Source: Chrysoperla carnea (lineage: Eukaryota > Arthropoda > Insecta > Neuroptera > Chrysopidae). From it: a stretch of 64,000 bases of DNA. Positions 50,484 to 61,489 of the stretch are shown one piece after another (position 1 is the stretch's first letter; every line of letters begins with the position of its first letter). Made by a program: the position numbers and the translations under genes. The notes under the pieces were generated by a model. It was not told where the DNA came from, ran no database searches, and saw only the letters and a list, made by a program, of their open reading frames with translations. The stretch spans positions 6,421,501 to 6,485,500 of the forward strand of contig NC_058342.1 of NCBI RefSeq assembly GCF_905475395.1. The letters are read 5' to 3'.

Positions 50484-51349
50484 AGAATCTTTTATATGAT
50501 TCAATTCAATTTATTCATTTTTTTCAACAATACAATATTGTACATAACATGTCATTAAAAGGGATAGGGGAAAGGAAAGGAAGGGGAAGGTATGCAGATA
50601 TGACTGACTTTGTTAGGAACTATCCCGGCATTAACCTCGTGCGAAAGGATAGCCGGCATCTGATATTAAAAGATCAAATGCCTTCCGAGTGTCACTCATA
50701 GTGTGATTCGGTTAATGATTTGGAATACAAATGGTACTTAGATGAATTACATAAAAAATTACACTGTAAATTACATAAGTCAAACTAAAATATATTCTCA
50801 GTTGAATAGACATGTTATAATATAAAAAAAAATAATAAAAAAAAAAATCATTTCCCTTGAAATGAAACCAATATAATTTAAATTTCAATGTACTCATTAT
50901 TATCAATTCAACTGAGAAGTCAAATATTTAAGGAACATAAAGCCTTATAATAAAATACTTATAAATAAAAAAATCTATCCATAATACAATTTTCAAAGCA
51001 ATTTGTAAATCGTCTAATAACAAAGTGTTTAATATATATCAATAGATTACAAACATAAAAAAAAAATATCGTCTAAGGCTCATAACAACACTTCGTCTAG
51101 AGAATACGAACAAATAGTAAATAGTCAATAAGTACTTCTTCACTGCAGTTATAAAAGTCGATCTATCTTTCTCCATTATAGAATTAATTGTCTTATAATT
51201 GTGGTTAAAAGATGCTTTGGCATTGAAATGCAATTAATAATTGAATTTATAAAAGTTTAATTTATGTATTTCAACCAAGAATATTCGAATTCATAAAAAG
51301 TGTGATTTGCTAATTTATTAAAAAATAAAAGTAATTAAAATCTACAGTC
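50484..51349. other. Intergenic sequence
   Basis: AT-rich; a G-rich run at 50560-50590. Minus-strand ORFs here have no family features. Confidence 0.5.
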
Positions 51350-51460
51350 AATGGAGTTATTATTTTGGAGTAGCTTATACAAGTCAAGTAGTTATTATTT
51401 TGGAGTAATTTTTACAAGTCAAGGAGTTATTATTTTTGAGTAATCGCTATATACAGCTTC
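51350..51460. repeat. ~36-bp tandem repeat x 3
   Basis: GGAGTTATTATTTTGGAGTA followed by a TACAAGTCAA link, three diverged units. Confidence 0.85.
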
Positions 51461-51759
51461 CTTCAACAAGTAGGCATGGAAATTTTCTCCAGCCCACTTG
51501 CTCACTATTTTAATAATAGTTTTCATTTCGAAGATTTTTTAAAAAATATTAAAAATGATTTAAAAACTAGTAGTGTAGTTACTGATTCGCACTGAATGTT
51601 AATTATTGCCAAAATTCAATTTATACCACATTTTCATTTAAAAACAACTGAAAATAAACGTTTGTTTTTTTACGCCATGTAAGTAAAGAAAGGTAAACAA
51701 ACAAACACGTACGTAATAAATGTAAGGTATAAATTTAAAATATAAACAGTATACACATG

Positions 51760-52010
51760 CTATATGATGTTTCTAAGCTAATTTGCGCCCTCACGGGTAA
51801 ACAGTGATGTTAACGATAAACAGTTTCAAACAGAAGTTGTTTATTTTTTTATAAGGAACATTTTTTACCCTTTTGGTTGTATCTCTAACGGTTTATCTTA
51901 GCGGACATTCAAACGGACAACCGGAAATGGGTTGAAGCATCAATATTTTTAAGCGTTACAAACTTGGGACTAAACTTCATTTACCTTGATATATTTCATA
52001 TTTATATGGT
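51760..52010 (-). repeat. Dispersed insect repeat, copy 3 (inverted)
   Basis: Reverse complement of the core of 42345-42830: CTAATTTGCGCCCTCACGGG, CTCTAACGGTTTATC, CAACCGGAAATGGGT and TTTTTAAGCGTTACAAACTT in one run. The (GTCC)n tract is nearly absent. Confidence 0.75.
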
Positions 52011-53039
52011 ATAAATTTAGTCCGAAAATAATTGAAAATTATAATTTTGATTCTTCAATTGAAATATAAGCTAATTGTAAAATTATTTTTAGTTACTAAT
52101 CCAATATGCTTTCGGAAAAAACCGTGATAGAAAAATTTATAAAAAATATTTCACTTTTTAAAGGTTTTTAAAGGTCACTTAATTCAATTATATCTTAATA
52201 GATATGAATAGTGAAAGGAAAATGTGTGAACATATGAAAACAGTGATCATCTCATGTATTTTCATCAGATTTCATCATATTATAAAATAATTTTTGACAG
52301 TGTTAAAAATGTTAGGTTCATCGATTGATGTAGATTTATTCAAAGTTCCCTTGATGAATTTCAAATCCTAAAAAAGAAATTTGGAGAATCTCAACCTGAT
52401 ATAGATTTATTCCATATGATTATTTAGCAGGGTTGGATAAATTATTGGGTTTTCTAAAAATACCAAAACCAAATTTGTTTTTATGACGATAAATAAAAAG
52501 GTCTAAAATTGGTAAAGTACCATTCGACTCCAATTCGGTTGTGTTTATACTTTAATGTTCGCCGTTGATGTGTTCCATAAATTCCGATATAGTCAATTTG
52601 GAACTGTCATAAACGTTGAAAACGTTGTTAACGTATCGATACTGAACTTTTAGAAAATCAAGTTTTTCCTTTAATTTATAAATGACTCTTGAATAAATTA
52701 GCCAAAAAAGGTGATAGCGGAATGATTCTCTCGAAAAACGAATCCATGAATTTGTGATACAAAAATAGAACATAATTTGTACAACTTATGTAACTTTAAT
52801 TAAATTACAAAATTTGCAAAAGCAAGACTCACACGGGGTATCATAGCGATGAATCTTGTTTTTGCAAACTTAGAATTACTGACGTAATTCATTGAGATAT
52901 CAGTACTGACATTATTTTGACCATCTCAATGATTATGCTACAGAGCGACCCAACATACTCCACCCATTGAAATTTTTATCATTTCAATCAACAGGAAGAG
53001 CACAAACCTTCGTTATTGGACGAACATATGAGTTGCTTT
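52011..53039. other. Intergenic sequence
   Basis: No gene recognised. The minus-strand ORF 52552-52773 (73 codons) lacks a family signature. A 3' LTR of the neighbouring BEL/Pao element could end here but was not delimited. Confidence 0.4.
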
Positions 53040-53330
53040 AACCAAAGGCCAGTGTGATGGAGGAACATTGTCGTCCTTAATTAATACCAATGTGTCCTCT
53101 TTTATATTTGGGGTCTTCTGGAGCCACTTGGACCTCTGTTGTAGAGTATTCAGGTACTCACTTCTCCAGCTCTTCCAGAATGTTTGCTTTATATGGGTAA
53201 TCTGATTTTAGAACGTTAATTTATCGATTGTGATATCAGTTAAATCATTTTCTGGGAAAGAGATGGAGGAGTCATTAATTAAAAAGTGTCCCGGGATCAC
53301 TTGACAACGGACAGAGTGATCTGCAATTTA
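53040..53330 (-). pseudogene. BEL/Pao integrase C-terminal domain
   Basis: Mixed frames read QTFWKSWRSEYLNTLQQRSK and then DTLVLIKDDNVPPSHWPLVK, the conserved end of BEL/Pao pol (DUF5641-like). PENDLTDITIDKL precedes it. Confidence 0.85.
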
Positions 53331-53409
53331 TAACACTTTTAATTTGGCACAGAATCGCATTTAATGCTTCGTAAGTAAGATTTGTAACAATTAATCGTTT
53401 TAAGTGAAA

Positions 53410-53640
53410 CTAGACCATCCTGATGACCGATCCCCATAAACCGCCCCAATTTGGATAGAAAGGTGGTATAAAGTCCACTCCCTCCTTTACTCCTTTAACA
53501 CAACTTCGTGAATCGTTCAGCGCTTGTCTTTTCATTAAACAATATATATAATTCATTGAGCTCGTTATTTTCTCTACGAAAATATTTTGATATCTACCTC
53601 TTTGCGCAATAAAACTTTTCAAAGCATTTAATAAACTTTT
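53410..53640 (-). pseudogene. BEL/Pao integrase core end
   Basis: Carries VDFIPPFYPNWGGLWGSVIR, corresponding to the 'W.FIPP.aPH.GGlWE..V' motif. The H is N and the catalytic E of GGLWE is G, so the integrase is dead. Confidence 0.88.
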
Positions 53641-54290
53641 GGTTGATGTTAGAAACTTATTCTAAATGTAAAGCCTTTGTCACCATGAATACAAACAAAC
53701 ATATGTAAACTTTCGTTATTAACGGTTTCCTAATGCGACTCTGCTTGACCGCTAATTCCCCTGAATCAGCCATAATCTGAGTAGATTAAGATTCTGCAAA
53801 TCGAAAGCATCGAACATATTTATATACAATTTGCCTGACTACATTACGCCCATTTATTAACCACACTCTATTTCTGCTTGTAACAATTTTTCATGCTCCC
53901 TGACTATCAACAGGTTACTAATATGATTATTAGGCGGAACAATCAAAGGGAATTTATGCCCTATGTTAATAATGGAGAAGTAGTTTAATCTACCACCTAC
54001 CAAAAAATACACTCTTGATTACTTGATTTTAAGTTAGGTACATAATATGGATCGTCTTTTACTTTATTTAACAACATTATTTCATTTGAATAATATTGTT
54101 GTTGAACGATTCTAAAAATACTGGTAAAAGATATGGATAATTCCGAAACTTTAAGAAAATCAGATCGCCTACAATATTTATTAACGGGTTTTGCATTAAA
54201 ACAAAAACGCAAAACATACACAAAACTTGTTTGTAGACGATAGAAACAAGAGAATGTTTCAAACCACATAAAAAAATCATTGCCTTTGCA

Positions 54291-54593
54291 TTAACTGATT
54301 GGAGATGAACATGTCCTTTGTTTCACCTCTGGCGGGTTCTGAATATCATTTATATTTCCGCCTGTGTGCCAAAATTTTTTATGTAATGCCAACGACATAG
54401 GTCCATTCCACCAAAGTTCGTGGGCACCTAACAATTTAGAATCTATCCCCCTAGAAACAATGTCAGCAGCATTTTTGGATAAAATAACGTGATTCCAATA
54501 ATCCCTTGGACATAACTCTTGGATTTCAGAGACCCTGTTGGCTACGAACACATTCCAACGAGAAGCCTCTGCAACAAATCCATGCCAAAGCAA
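54291..54593 (-). pseudogene. BEL/Pao RNase H-integrase connection
   Basis: 100-codon frame: WNVFVANRVSEIQEL and NHVILSKNAADIVSRGID, matching 'f..FVaNRv..Iq…W.hv.s..NPADl.SRG', then LLGAHELWWNGPMSL. It is well preserved. Confidence 0.9.
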
Positions 54594-55631
54594 TCATAGA
54601 ATCAGTCCAAAAGTGTGCCTGCTCTATTTTAACAGTTATTGCTTGACGAACTATTTTCATGAATCGAACTCAAAGTACACACGCGCATAGCACAAGTCGT
54701 GGAAATGAAGCAGGTTAAGTCGGAGATATGCGAGACTTCGCACATATTAATCACACGAGAGAGTACCCGTTACTATCTACATATTTCAAGTAAATGGCAA
54801 AGCCGTAAGCTTTGGTCGAGCTATCGCTGAAACCATGCAATTCGAACCTAACTGCATGTGATCCGAATTACACGAGGATGTGAGTTTCCATAATTCGAAC
54901 AAATAACCCTTAAGAGGGATCCGCATTTCAAAAATATCTTTGCTACACTTGATAGGATTTCACGCTTTGTGACTTTTGATTCCATTAAATCATCCAGTAC
55001 CAATATTTGAAATATTCAATAACACGTCAATTGGTTCCAAATCAATCCATGAGTTTTAATTGACGAACATCCATCAGAAAATTGGAATTAACACTTTTCA
55101 CAGTTCTCTTCCGCAATTCTGTTAAGTACATTTTTTTCTAATAATGAAATCAGTTCGTCTAGTATACGAAAGGCTTTATCAACATCCTTAGCACCCGTTA
55201 AAATGTCATCAACACATGAATTTATCTCAATAGCTCGAGATACTAGGGGGAAAGAACTTCATCTTGCAACTAATTTCAAAAGATATATTGTAGCTAAGAA
55301 ACTGGCCGAAGCAGTGCTGTAAGTAACTCTAGTCAATTGTAAACATCGGATGTTTTCTACCGGGGAATCTCGCCATAATGTACTTTGAAGGCTTTGGAAT
55401 CTCGAATCTAAATCATAGCTATGTCTGAAATAATAGCAACGATAAAATAAAGAAATCGTATAAGAACTGTTAGTAAATTAGGCTAAACTACGGGCGAAAC
55501 TAGCAATATATCATTTAAGCTTACACCTGTTGATGACGGAGCGGACGCGTTGAAAACTACACGTAGTTTCGTGGTAAATAGTATTCATGTTTGTGAGACA
55601 AATATTCCGGAAAACGCTTAATTTCCGTTCT

Positions 55632-56356
55632 CTAGCCAAGAGACAAAAATTCATTTATAACAGTTTTAAATTTTTCGAAAAATTCAGGGTTCTTGGCAAA
55701 GTTTCTCTTTAACGATAGGAAGCAACCATAGGCAAAGATGTAAGAGTCACTCAAAATGTTAATTCTATCCATAAAAATAGGTAAATCTACTTCGTATCTG
55801 CCATCTGAATCACGAGATGCAGATTCAAGAAATAATTTTTCACAAATTTTCTCCTCAGCCGAACGAATTGGCTTTGAGGAATATTCTTCCAGCTTCCAAA
55901 AACTGGTCATTTTTTCATTCAAATCATTTGAAATAGTCACCAATGTAGTGACGTTACTTTCATATAGGGGATTGAATTCTTTCTGTATAGATTTACATTC
56001 CCGCCTAGAATCCAACCAAGCGTAGTTGCTAGTATTTTAAAAGTAGCGCTATTTAGGCCCAAATCTATTTCACATGATGCAATACTTTGTAGCAGTTCAG
56101 AACGATTGATCGTTCTGCTAGATGATGCATCCGCAGAAGTAACAACTTGACCCTGAGACTCTTTTCGCTCATTAAGTAGATTAGGTATACCATGAAGTGA
56201 CCAATGATGGTTTTGAAGACAACGTTTACAGACACTTTGGGGATATTTTCCTGTTTGGTGACTGCTGTTCAAACAGCCGAGACATAACTGCTTGCTTTCA
56301 ACAAATTTTCGCCGACGCTGCAAGTCAAGCTTTAAATATTTGTAACACTTCATCAA
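55632..56356 (-). pseudogene. BEL/Pao gag zinc region and protease/RT connection
   Basis: 55937-56356 reads RRRKFVESKQLCLGCLNSSH and then VCKRCLQNHHWSLH, the BEL gag cysteine/histidine cluster. It continues with LNSATFKILATTLGWILGGN. The overlapping frame 55632-56015 reads MTSFWKLEEYSSKPIRSAEE and then DGRYEVDLP, the start of the RT connection ('FW.lEe.p…s.eE..ce..F'). Most of the protease between them is deleted or scrambled. Confidence 0.85.
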
Positions 56357-56420
56357 AGAATGTGGTCGTAAGTAATATGGGCAACGGTTTGAATTCGAGT
56401 TGCTTTGAGATCCTATGGTA

Positions 56421-57049
56421 GCACAAGAAACTCTTTTCTTGTTATGTTTAGAGGCATTATATAATTTTGGTGAATAATGCTGTGATAATATTTCCTATGC
56501 TTGACAACAATGATTCAAAAATCTAATAAATGAATCAATATTAGGAAATTCATCATGTTTTCTTTTCAATTCAAGTACACAATGAAATCAAAATTCAAGT
56601 TTTTGGGACAAATAATATACCAAAAATACGTCAAATAATCTAGGCAACTCAAGTGACATTAACGCATTGTAATGCTGTGTAAAATCATGTACAAAAGCAC
56701 GCAATCCACTGCCTGAAGTTTTATTAAAGCACTTTAATCCACAAGGCTGACAATAAAACTTTCAACTGAGATAATGGTCCTATAACTGTCTCTGAATTTT
56801 AGTCCGAGTGCTCATGACATTTGGGCATTTTGGTGAGCTGCCCTCGATATCTTGACGCAACTTTGTAGCGGTTCAGAACGATTAATCGTATTGCAAAAAA
56901 AAAAGTAGCACCTTTGAAAAAAATGACGTTCCACGTTTGGAGCTTACTACAGCAGCTCTGCTTACTCGACTAGCAGGATATGTACAGTCAACCATGGACT
57001 GATTCGTCCGTTGCACTCACGTGAATCACGTCCCACGAAAACAGAATCC
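56421..57049. other. Sequence between BEL/Pao fragments
   Basis: Probably further degraded BEL/Pao gag. A GTAGCGGTTCAGAACGAT block at ~56866 resembles GTAGCAGTTCAGAACGAT at ~56090, hinting at a duplicated piece. No intact ORF. Confidence 0.4.
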
Positions 57050-57420
57050 AGCTAACTGTGGTGGAGAGGTCCTGGATGGCTCTCTCTACCATCCGACTAA
57101 TGGCCAAATGGTATTTGCTCACCATTATCTGCTCAAACTTCAGAGGTTCGATCTCCAAAGTGAATAATTGCTCAGAAGTTGAATTTCAGCCGAAATTATT
57201 GCATAGATACTCTGACTTAAATCGACTCTTGCGTATCACATCTTGGTGCATAAAGTTTGCTTTACTGCACGTTGTGGGATCTGTGCTACATTCTCAAGGG
57301 ATTCTTGAACTAATCTAGTGGGAAGCTGATGCTAAGCTTAAACGGCTCTTCACGAAATCATACATGCAGCTTAAAACTCTTTGTTCGTTACTTGCAAACG
57401 ACGGAACTGAATGGCATAAA
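57050..57420 (+). pseudogene. BEL/Pao pol fragment (copy 3, plus strand)
   Basis: Plus-strand frame with SEVEFQPKLLHRYSDLNRLL and RITSWCIKF (compare 'yS…LLRvTAwclRF' of BEL/Pao before the integrase). A second frame reads LFTKSYMQLKTLCSLLANDG and TEWH, the stretch just upstream of the FIPP motif. The match stops at about 57420, where Penelope sequence begins. Confidence 0.6.
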
Positions 57421-58600
57421 TATAGCTGTGGATATTGAAACAGGAATCAAAGCATTAGATGAAGCAACCAAAAACCAAATTGGAAAAAATTGTACAAAAA
57501 TAATAAAAAATTCCAAACCACACAACAGTCAAGATACCCATAGTAAAATAATTAAATCGTTAAAAGAAAAGGATGTACACTACCTGAAGGCAGGCAACTA
57601 AATCGTCATAATGGACAAAAAAGATTATTCAGCAAAAGTAGAAAAAATGCTCAAAGGTCCGTATAGAGTTAAGAGATCGGATCCATTAACCACATTCGTA
57701 AACGATGTAAAAGACACTTTAAAAGCATGTCCAAAGTTGATTAACAACCAACTAAAATTTCAATTGCAGTGTTCGAACCCTGTAACACCTCGTCTATATT
57801 GTTTACCAAAAATACAGAAACAAGATGGATCCATGCGACCCATAGTTTCAGGTATAAACTCTCCAACATACAAAATTGCAAAATGGCTAGTAAACAAATT
57901 TCAAACATTAAATAACGAATCAGATTCGTCTTCCGTCAAAAATAGTATTGATTTAATTAACAAAATAAAGGATACGGAATTGGCACCAAGTGCAATTATA
58001 ATGTCATTTGATGTCAAAGCTTTGTATCCCAGTGTGTCAATACCAGAAGCAATGAAGGCGTTGGAAAAATGACTTAAAAATCATGGTTTACACATGGATG
58101 AAGTAACAGAATTGGTTAAATTAACACGCCTATACATGAGACAAAATGTGTTTACCTTCGAAGGTAAATACTACAAACAAACATTTGAGACCTCTATAGG
58201 CAATCCGTTATCTCCGTTCTTGAGCAACATCTTCATGTCAGACCTCGAAGAACAAGGCAAACAAACATTCAGTTATTTCCCCGCTGGCTGGTACAGGTAT
58301 GTTGATGATATCTTCACAACTTTTGACACAAAAAAAGAAAATCCACAAGATTTTCTTAATAACCTGAACAACATGTACCCTTCAATTGATTTCACAACTG
58401 AAATCGAAAAGGACGGTTCGATTCCGTTCCTTGACATAAGAATTTCCAAAAACACTAATTCTAAAAAACTAGAATTTGACATATACAGGAAACCAACACA
58501 CACTGAAAGGTACATCACAGCAGATTCAAACAGCCCACCACAACATAAACTCACCATTTTTAACTTCCTAGTATATACAACGGATTTGATCCAAAAATAA
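57420..58600 (+). pseudogene. Penelope reverse transcriptase, two in-frame stops
   Basis: Three consecutive segments in one frame, separated by stops after residue GN at 57600 and after LEK at 58070. Motifs: PRLYCLPKIQKQDGSMRPIV (RT1-2), IMSFDVKALYPSVSI (motif A), SIGNPLSPFLSNIFM (motif B), YRYVDDIF (motif C, both Asp kept), IPFLDIRISK and FDIYRKPTHTERYI (C-terminal Penelope signatures). The N-terminus with its start is missing, and the tail to the endonuclease (58600-58800) is frameshifted. The stops are single-base nonsense changes, so the copy is young. Confidence 0.92.
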
Positions 58601-58799
58601 TCAAGAATATGATCCGGAAAACAAAATTCAGAACACAGAGAAATAATTCAACAACATTGAAACCAAAACAGAACAGCATCGATAAAAAGAAATGGTGCTA
58701 ACTTACATATTTTCAGCCATACGTCAACAAATAAGCAAAAGAACTTGGAGAACATAACCTAAAAATAGCTCCCATTAGGAGAGCAAAATTAAAACAATT

Positions 58800-59179
58800 A
58801 CTTGGAAATCCGAAAGATAAAATCAACATGGAACAACATTCGGGAATATATTGCATTGGATGTCAAAATTGTTCGAAGAAATATGAAATATGTTGGCCAA
58901 AGTAGAAGACAAATTATCACAAGATTCAAAGAACATATGGGCCATTTAAAATATGGAAGAGTGGAAATATCATGTGTAGCCGCTCACGTTATCAAAAACG
59001 ATCACAAAATTGGCAAATCAAACCTTAAGCTCCTGAAATCAGTACCCAATCCTTGCGAATTAGACGCTTATGAAAGCATCTTCATTCAAAAGCTGGGTAG
59101 TGAAGCAATGAACTTGGACAAAGGACCTATTCCAAATTCGGATTTAATAAAAATCGCAAAATCAAGGTTGAATTTCTAA
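58800..59179 (+). pseudogene. Penelope GIY-YIG endonuclease
   Basis: SGIYCIGCQNCSKKY (frame starting ~58838) is the GIY..C..C core. A one-base shift near 58885 moves the rest into the frame KYVGQSRRQIITRFKEHMGH, then VAAHVIKNDHKI, then DAYESIFIQKLG. The Arg of RFKEH and the Glu of YE.FIQ correspond to active-site residues. The stop is at 59177-59179. Confidence 0.9.
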
Positions 59180-59489
59180 AATTGTTAATACGTTGTAAAA
59201 ATAAAGGATTATTTATTTTCATGATTTAATTATAGTTTTTTAATTTAGGTTTGATTTGTAATTTATTACTTTAAACGTCAAAAAATACTCGAATAGGCTT
59301 GCCCACAAGTATCACGCTCATTGGTCAAGCACTAGTCAACTGATGGAAGTTGATTGGCTAGCGCCACTAATACTACAATTTGGCAAATACTGTGAACAGT
59401 ATAATTTGTAGACACACGAATGTATCATTGTGCAATCCGCCACCAAATTAGTAAAGAGTAAAATTCATAATAAGAGTAATCACTAGCTA

Positions 59490-59540
59490 ATTTTTACTGA
59501 TGATGACTACTTGGTAGTGGAAAATACGTATTTTAAAAAT
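59490..59540 (+). ncRNA. Hammerhead ribozyme of the Penelope element (copy 1)
   Basis: Stem I ATTTTTA (59490-59496) pairs with TAAAAAT (59534-59540). The core CTGATGA is at 59497-59503. Stem II GACTAC/GTAGTG (59505-59510/59514-59519) has a TTG loop. The core GAAA is at 59520-59523. Stem III AATAC/GTATT is without a loop, and cleavage is expected after U59533. The loopless stem III is as described for Penelope-type minimal hammerheads, which act best as dimers. One extra T (59504) lies between CTGATGA and stem II, and the basal pair of stem II is a G-G mismatch in this copy. Confidence 0.75.
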
Positions 59541-59639
59541 ACAAAAAACTGATCTAGGAAATTGGGGCAAAAATCGAAATTTATTTCGATATATCCCAGA
59601 GGTCACATTTATTATCTTCGATAATATTTATGTTCACCT

Positions 59640-60149
59640 AATATACCCATAATTTTCAATCTTGGTTTAGCTTGATTTTCTACAGACACGTTAAATTTTG
59701 ATCCCGGTTTCTTTTCAAGCATCTTTTTGGTGCTTACATCATCACCATGAGCACACTTGACTAGGATCCCATTTCTTCTAATATTTATGACTTTTTTAAC
59801 AGGAGTTATTCTTTCTTGATTTATTATTTATGTTTTTTAGTATATCCACATCTTTAAAAGTATCAACTTTAGAGGATATTTTAATACTTGGTACTTCAAT
59901 ATTATGTTCCTCATTCTTACGTTTAGGAATTTCTGCATATGAGGTGGTTCTCATTAACTCAATAATATTCAGGAGTAGACCATTTTTACTTTTAATTTCT
60001 TCATTCAATTGTTTTAACAGGATGTTTTCAGTAATAATAGCCTTTAAATATATATTGTCATCAACATATGTTTCTAGATATTTATTTGGTATGAGAAAGT
60101 GTTTCATTGACTTCATCACGCACTTTTTCCTGAACTTTAATGTTTTCAT
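59640..60149 (-). pseudogene. LINE ORF1-like fragment
   Basis: Minus strand: a helical segment ITENILLKQLNEEIKSKNGL (within 59796-60149). Then, after a stop/frameshift, VKKVINIRRNGILVKCAHGD and GSKFNVSVENQAKPRLKIMG (59640-59790). The arrangement resembles ORF1 of insect R1/I-type LINEs, ending in 'KPrlrIvG'. No zinc knuckles or ORF2 follow. Confidence 0.55.
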
Positions 60150-60409
60150 TTAACTACATTTCAGCAATGAGTTGTCTAACACCGTCACTAAGCGTGATCT
60201 CACTTTTGTTTGAAATTATATTAAGATGATTGTTTCAAATTGAAAAAAAAATGTCACAAAGAAATTTGAATTCTTTTAACTTAAATTAAAATCACTCAAT
60301 TGCTAAATTTCTTCTCAGATAAGGCAAATAATTATATTAGACTTTGTTTTTGGGTTTTTGGGTGGCTGTTAAAGCTTTAACCGCGAGTCTTATAAAAATT
60401 TCAATGCCT

Positions 60410-60478
60410 TATGGAAAATTCGAACCCATAAACAATCACTTATCAAGTGATATCTGAAGTCCGACGCTCTAACCACTA
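60410..60478 (-). mobile_element. tRNA-like SINE head or tRNA pseudogene
   Basis: Minus strand: TGGTTAGAGCGTCGG (A box, 60461-60475), then GACTTCAGAT and a 7-bp hairpin ATCACTT-GAT-AAGTGAT like a long variable arm, then GGGTTCGAATTTTCC (B box, 60412-60426). The acceptor stem cannot be closed well, so a SINE head or tRNA-derived pseudogene is more likely than a functional tRNA. Confidence 0.55.
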
Positions 60479-61269
60479 ATTTTAATTTTTTCACCCACAA
60501 ACAGTTTTCCAGTGCAAAACCCAGAGCCCTATTCCAACAAAACTAAAGTGTTATATATTCTGTAAATTTTCAAATAATATTATTACAATTTTTGTGTACG
60601 TAGTCAGACGACTATATTTATTACAATACACAATCACTATCAATTGAGAGACAATTTCACCTGTGACAATTTCATCTTGTCATCAAGGTAAATAGTAAGT
60701 TGTGTAAATGTATAGTGATTTCATAAAATTAACTCTTCGATGATTATGTTTTTAGGTAGTCGGTATAAAAATTATTGAAAAAATTTGTATTCATGATAGC
60801 TAAGCGCTCTTATAATTAAGAATTCATAAAACTGTTGACTTTCAACATCAAAACTTTAAAAAAATTTCATTGTTCACGAGTAACTCCATATTCAATAAAA
60901 GTTCCAACTGTAAAGATATAAATAGTTAGTCTACACCTAAATTAAAAAGATCGAATTTATTCGAGAATTCATTCCAATGTACAAGTGATTTTAATAAATA
61001 AAAAGTCAAACAATAATCAAATACAATTGTCTATTTCACTTTTGCTCTCGTTTTGATTAATCGTCATTATCAAACGTAATTAAGTTAATTACTGATACAG
61101 TTGTTCAACAATTTGATAATAATCAATTATTATTTAGAAATAATTTACCTTCATATAGATGCCGAGCAAAACAGATTTTAGCGCAGAGCGCACAGGATTA
61201 TTTTTTTCTTATAACAAATGCTTGCGCAATCTAGTTAATGATGGGTCTGTATATTTTAATGTTTAAAAT
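60479..61269. other. Intergenic sequence
   Basis: AT-rich; no gene seen. Confidence 0.5.
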
Positions 61270-61480
61270 ATACCCAATCCATCCATGCCCATAAAATTGA
61301 AAAACAATGCTATTTTCTGTTTGTCCGTTGAATCTTCCTGGTCACTGGCAATCGTGTATGTTTCAAAATTTTGTTTGAATTTTTCCCAGTTCACCGTCGT
61401 ATCTCCTATCACATTTAATTTTTCTGGCTTATTTACCTTCACTTTTAAGCTGATTATCGTTTTTCAGTAGCTATTCACCT
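61270..61480 (-). pseudogene. Gypsy-type gag N-terminal fragment
   Basis: Minus strand reads NKPEKLNVIGDTTVNWEKF, then KQNFETYTIASDQED, then DKQKIALFFNFMGMDGLGIF before a stop. This matches the common insect Gypsy gag opening 'p..l…gd…nWk.F.q.fe.Y…sg…k…kqkia.ll…G..a..iy'. The rest of the element is absent; 61490-62180 upstream may include its leader/LTR but ends were not found. Confidence 0.65.
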
Positions 61481-61489
61481 TTTATAATA

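Larger units (their letters stand above)
53040..56420 (-). mobile_element. Decayed BEL/Pao retrotransposon (copy 2)
   Basis: Minus-strand order: gag CCHC region (55937-56356), protease/connection (55632-56015), RT (CVDDILTGAKDVDKAF near 55170-55215), RNase H/integrase junction (54291-54593), integrase (53410-53640) and integrase C-terminal domain (53040-53330). Stops and frameshifts occur throughout. LTRs were not found. Confidence 0.9.
57420..59640 (+). mobile_element. Penelope-like element, 5' truncated
   Basis: Plus-strand reverse transcriptase (57420-58600), GIY-YIG endonuclease (58800-59179) and a 3' region with a hammerhead ribozyme (59490-59540). The 5' end is truncated inside the N-terminal part of the protein and abuts a BEL/Pao fragment. 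The 3' region from ~59436 recurs at 62873-63054 and in broken form at 44500-44790. Coding damage is light: two stops and one or two frameshifts. Confidence 0.9.
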
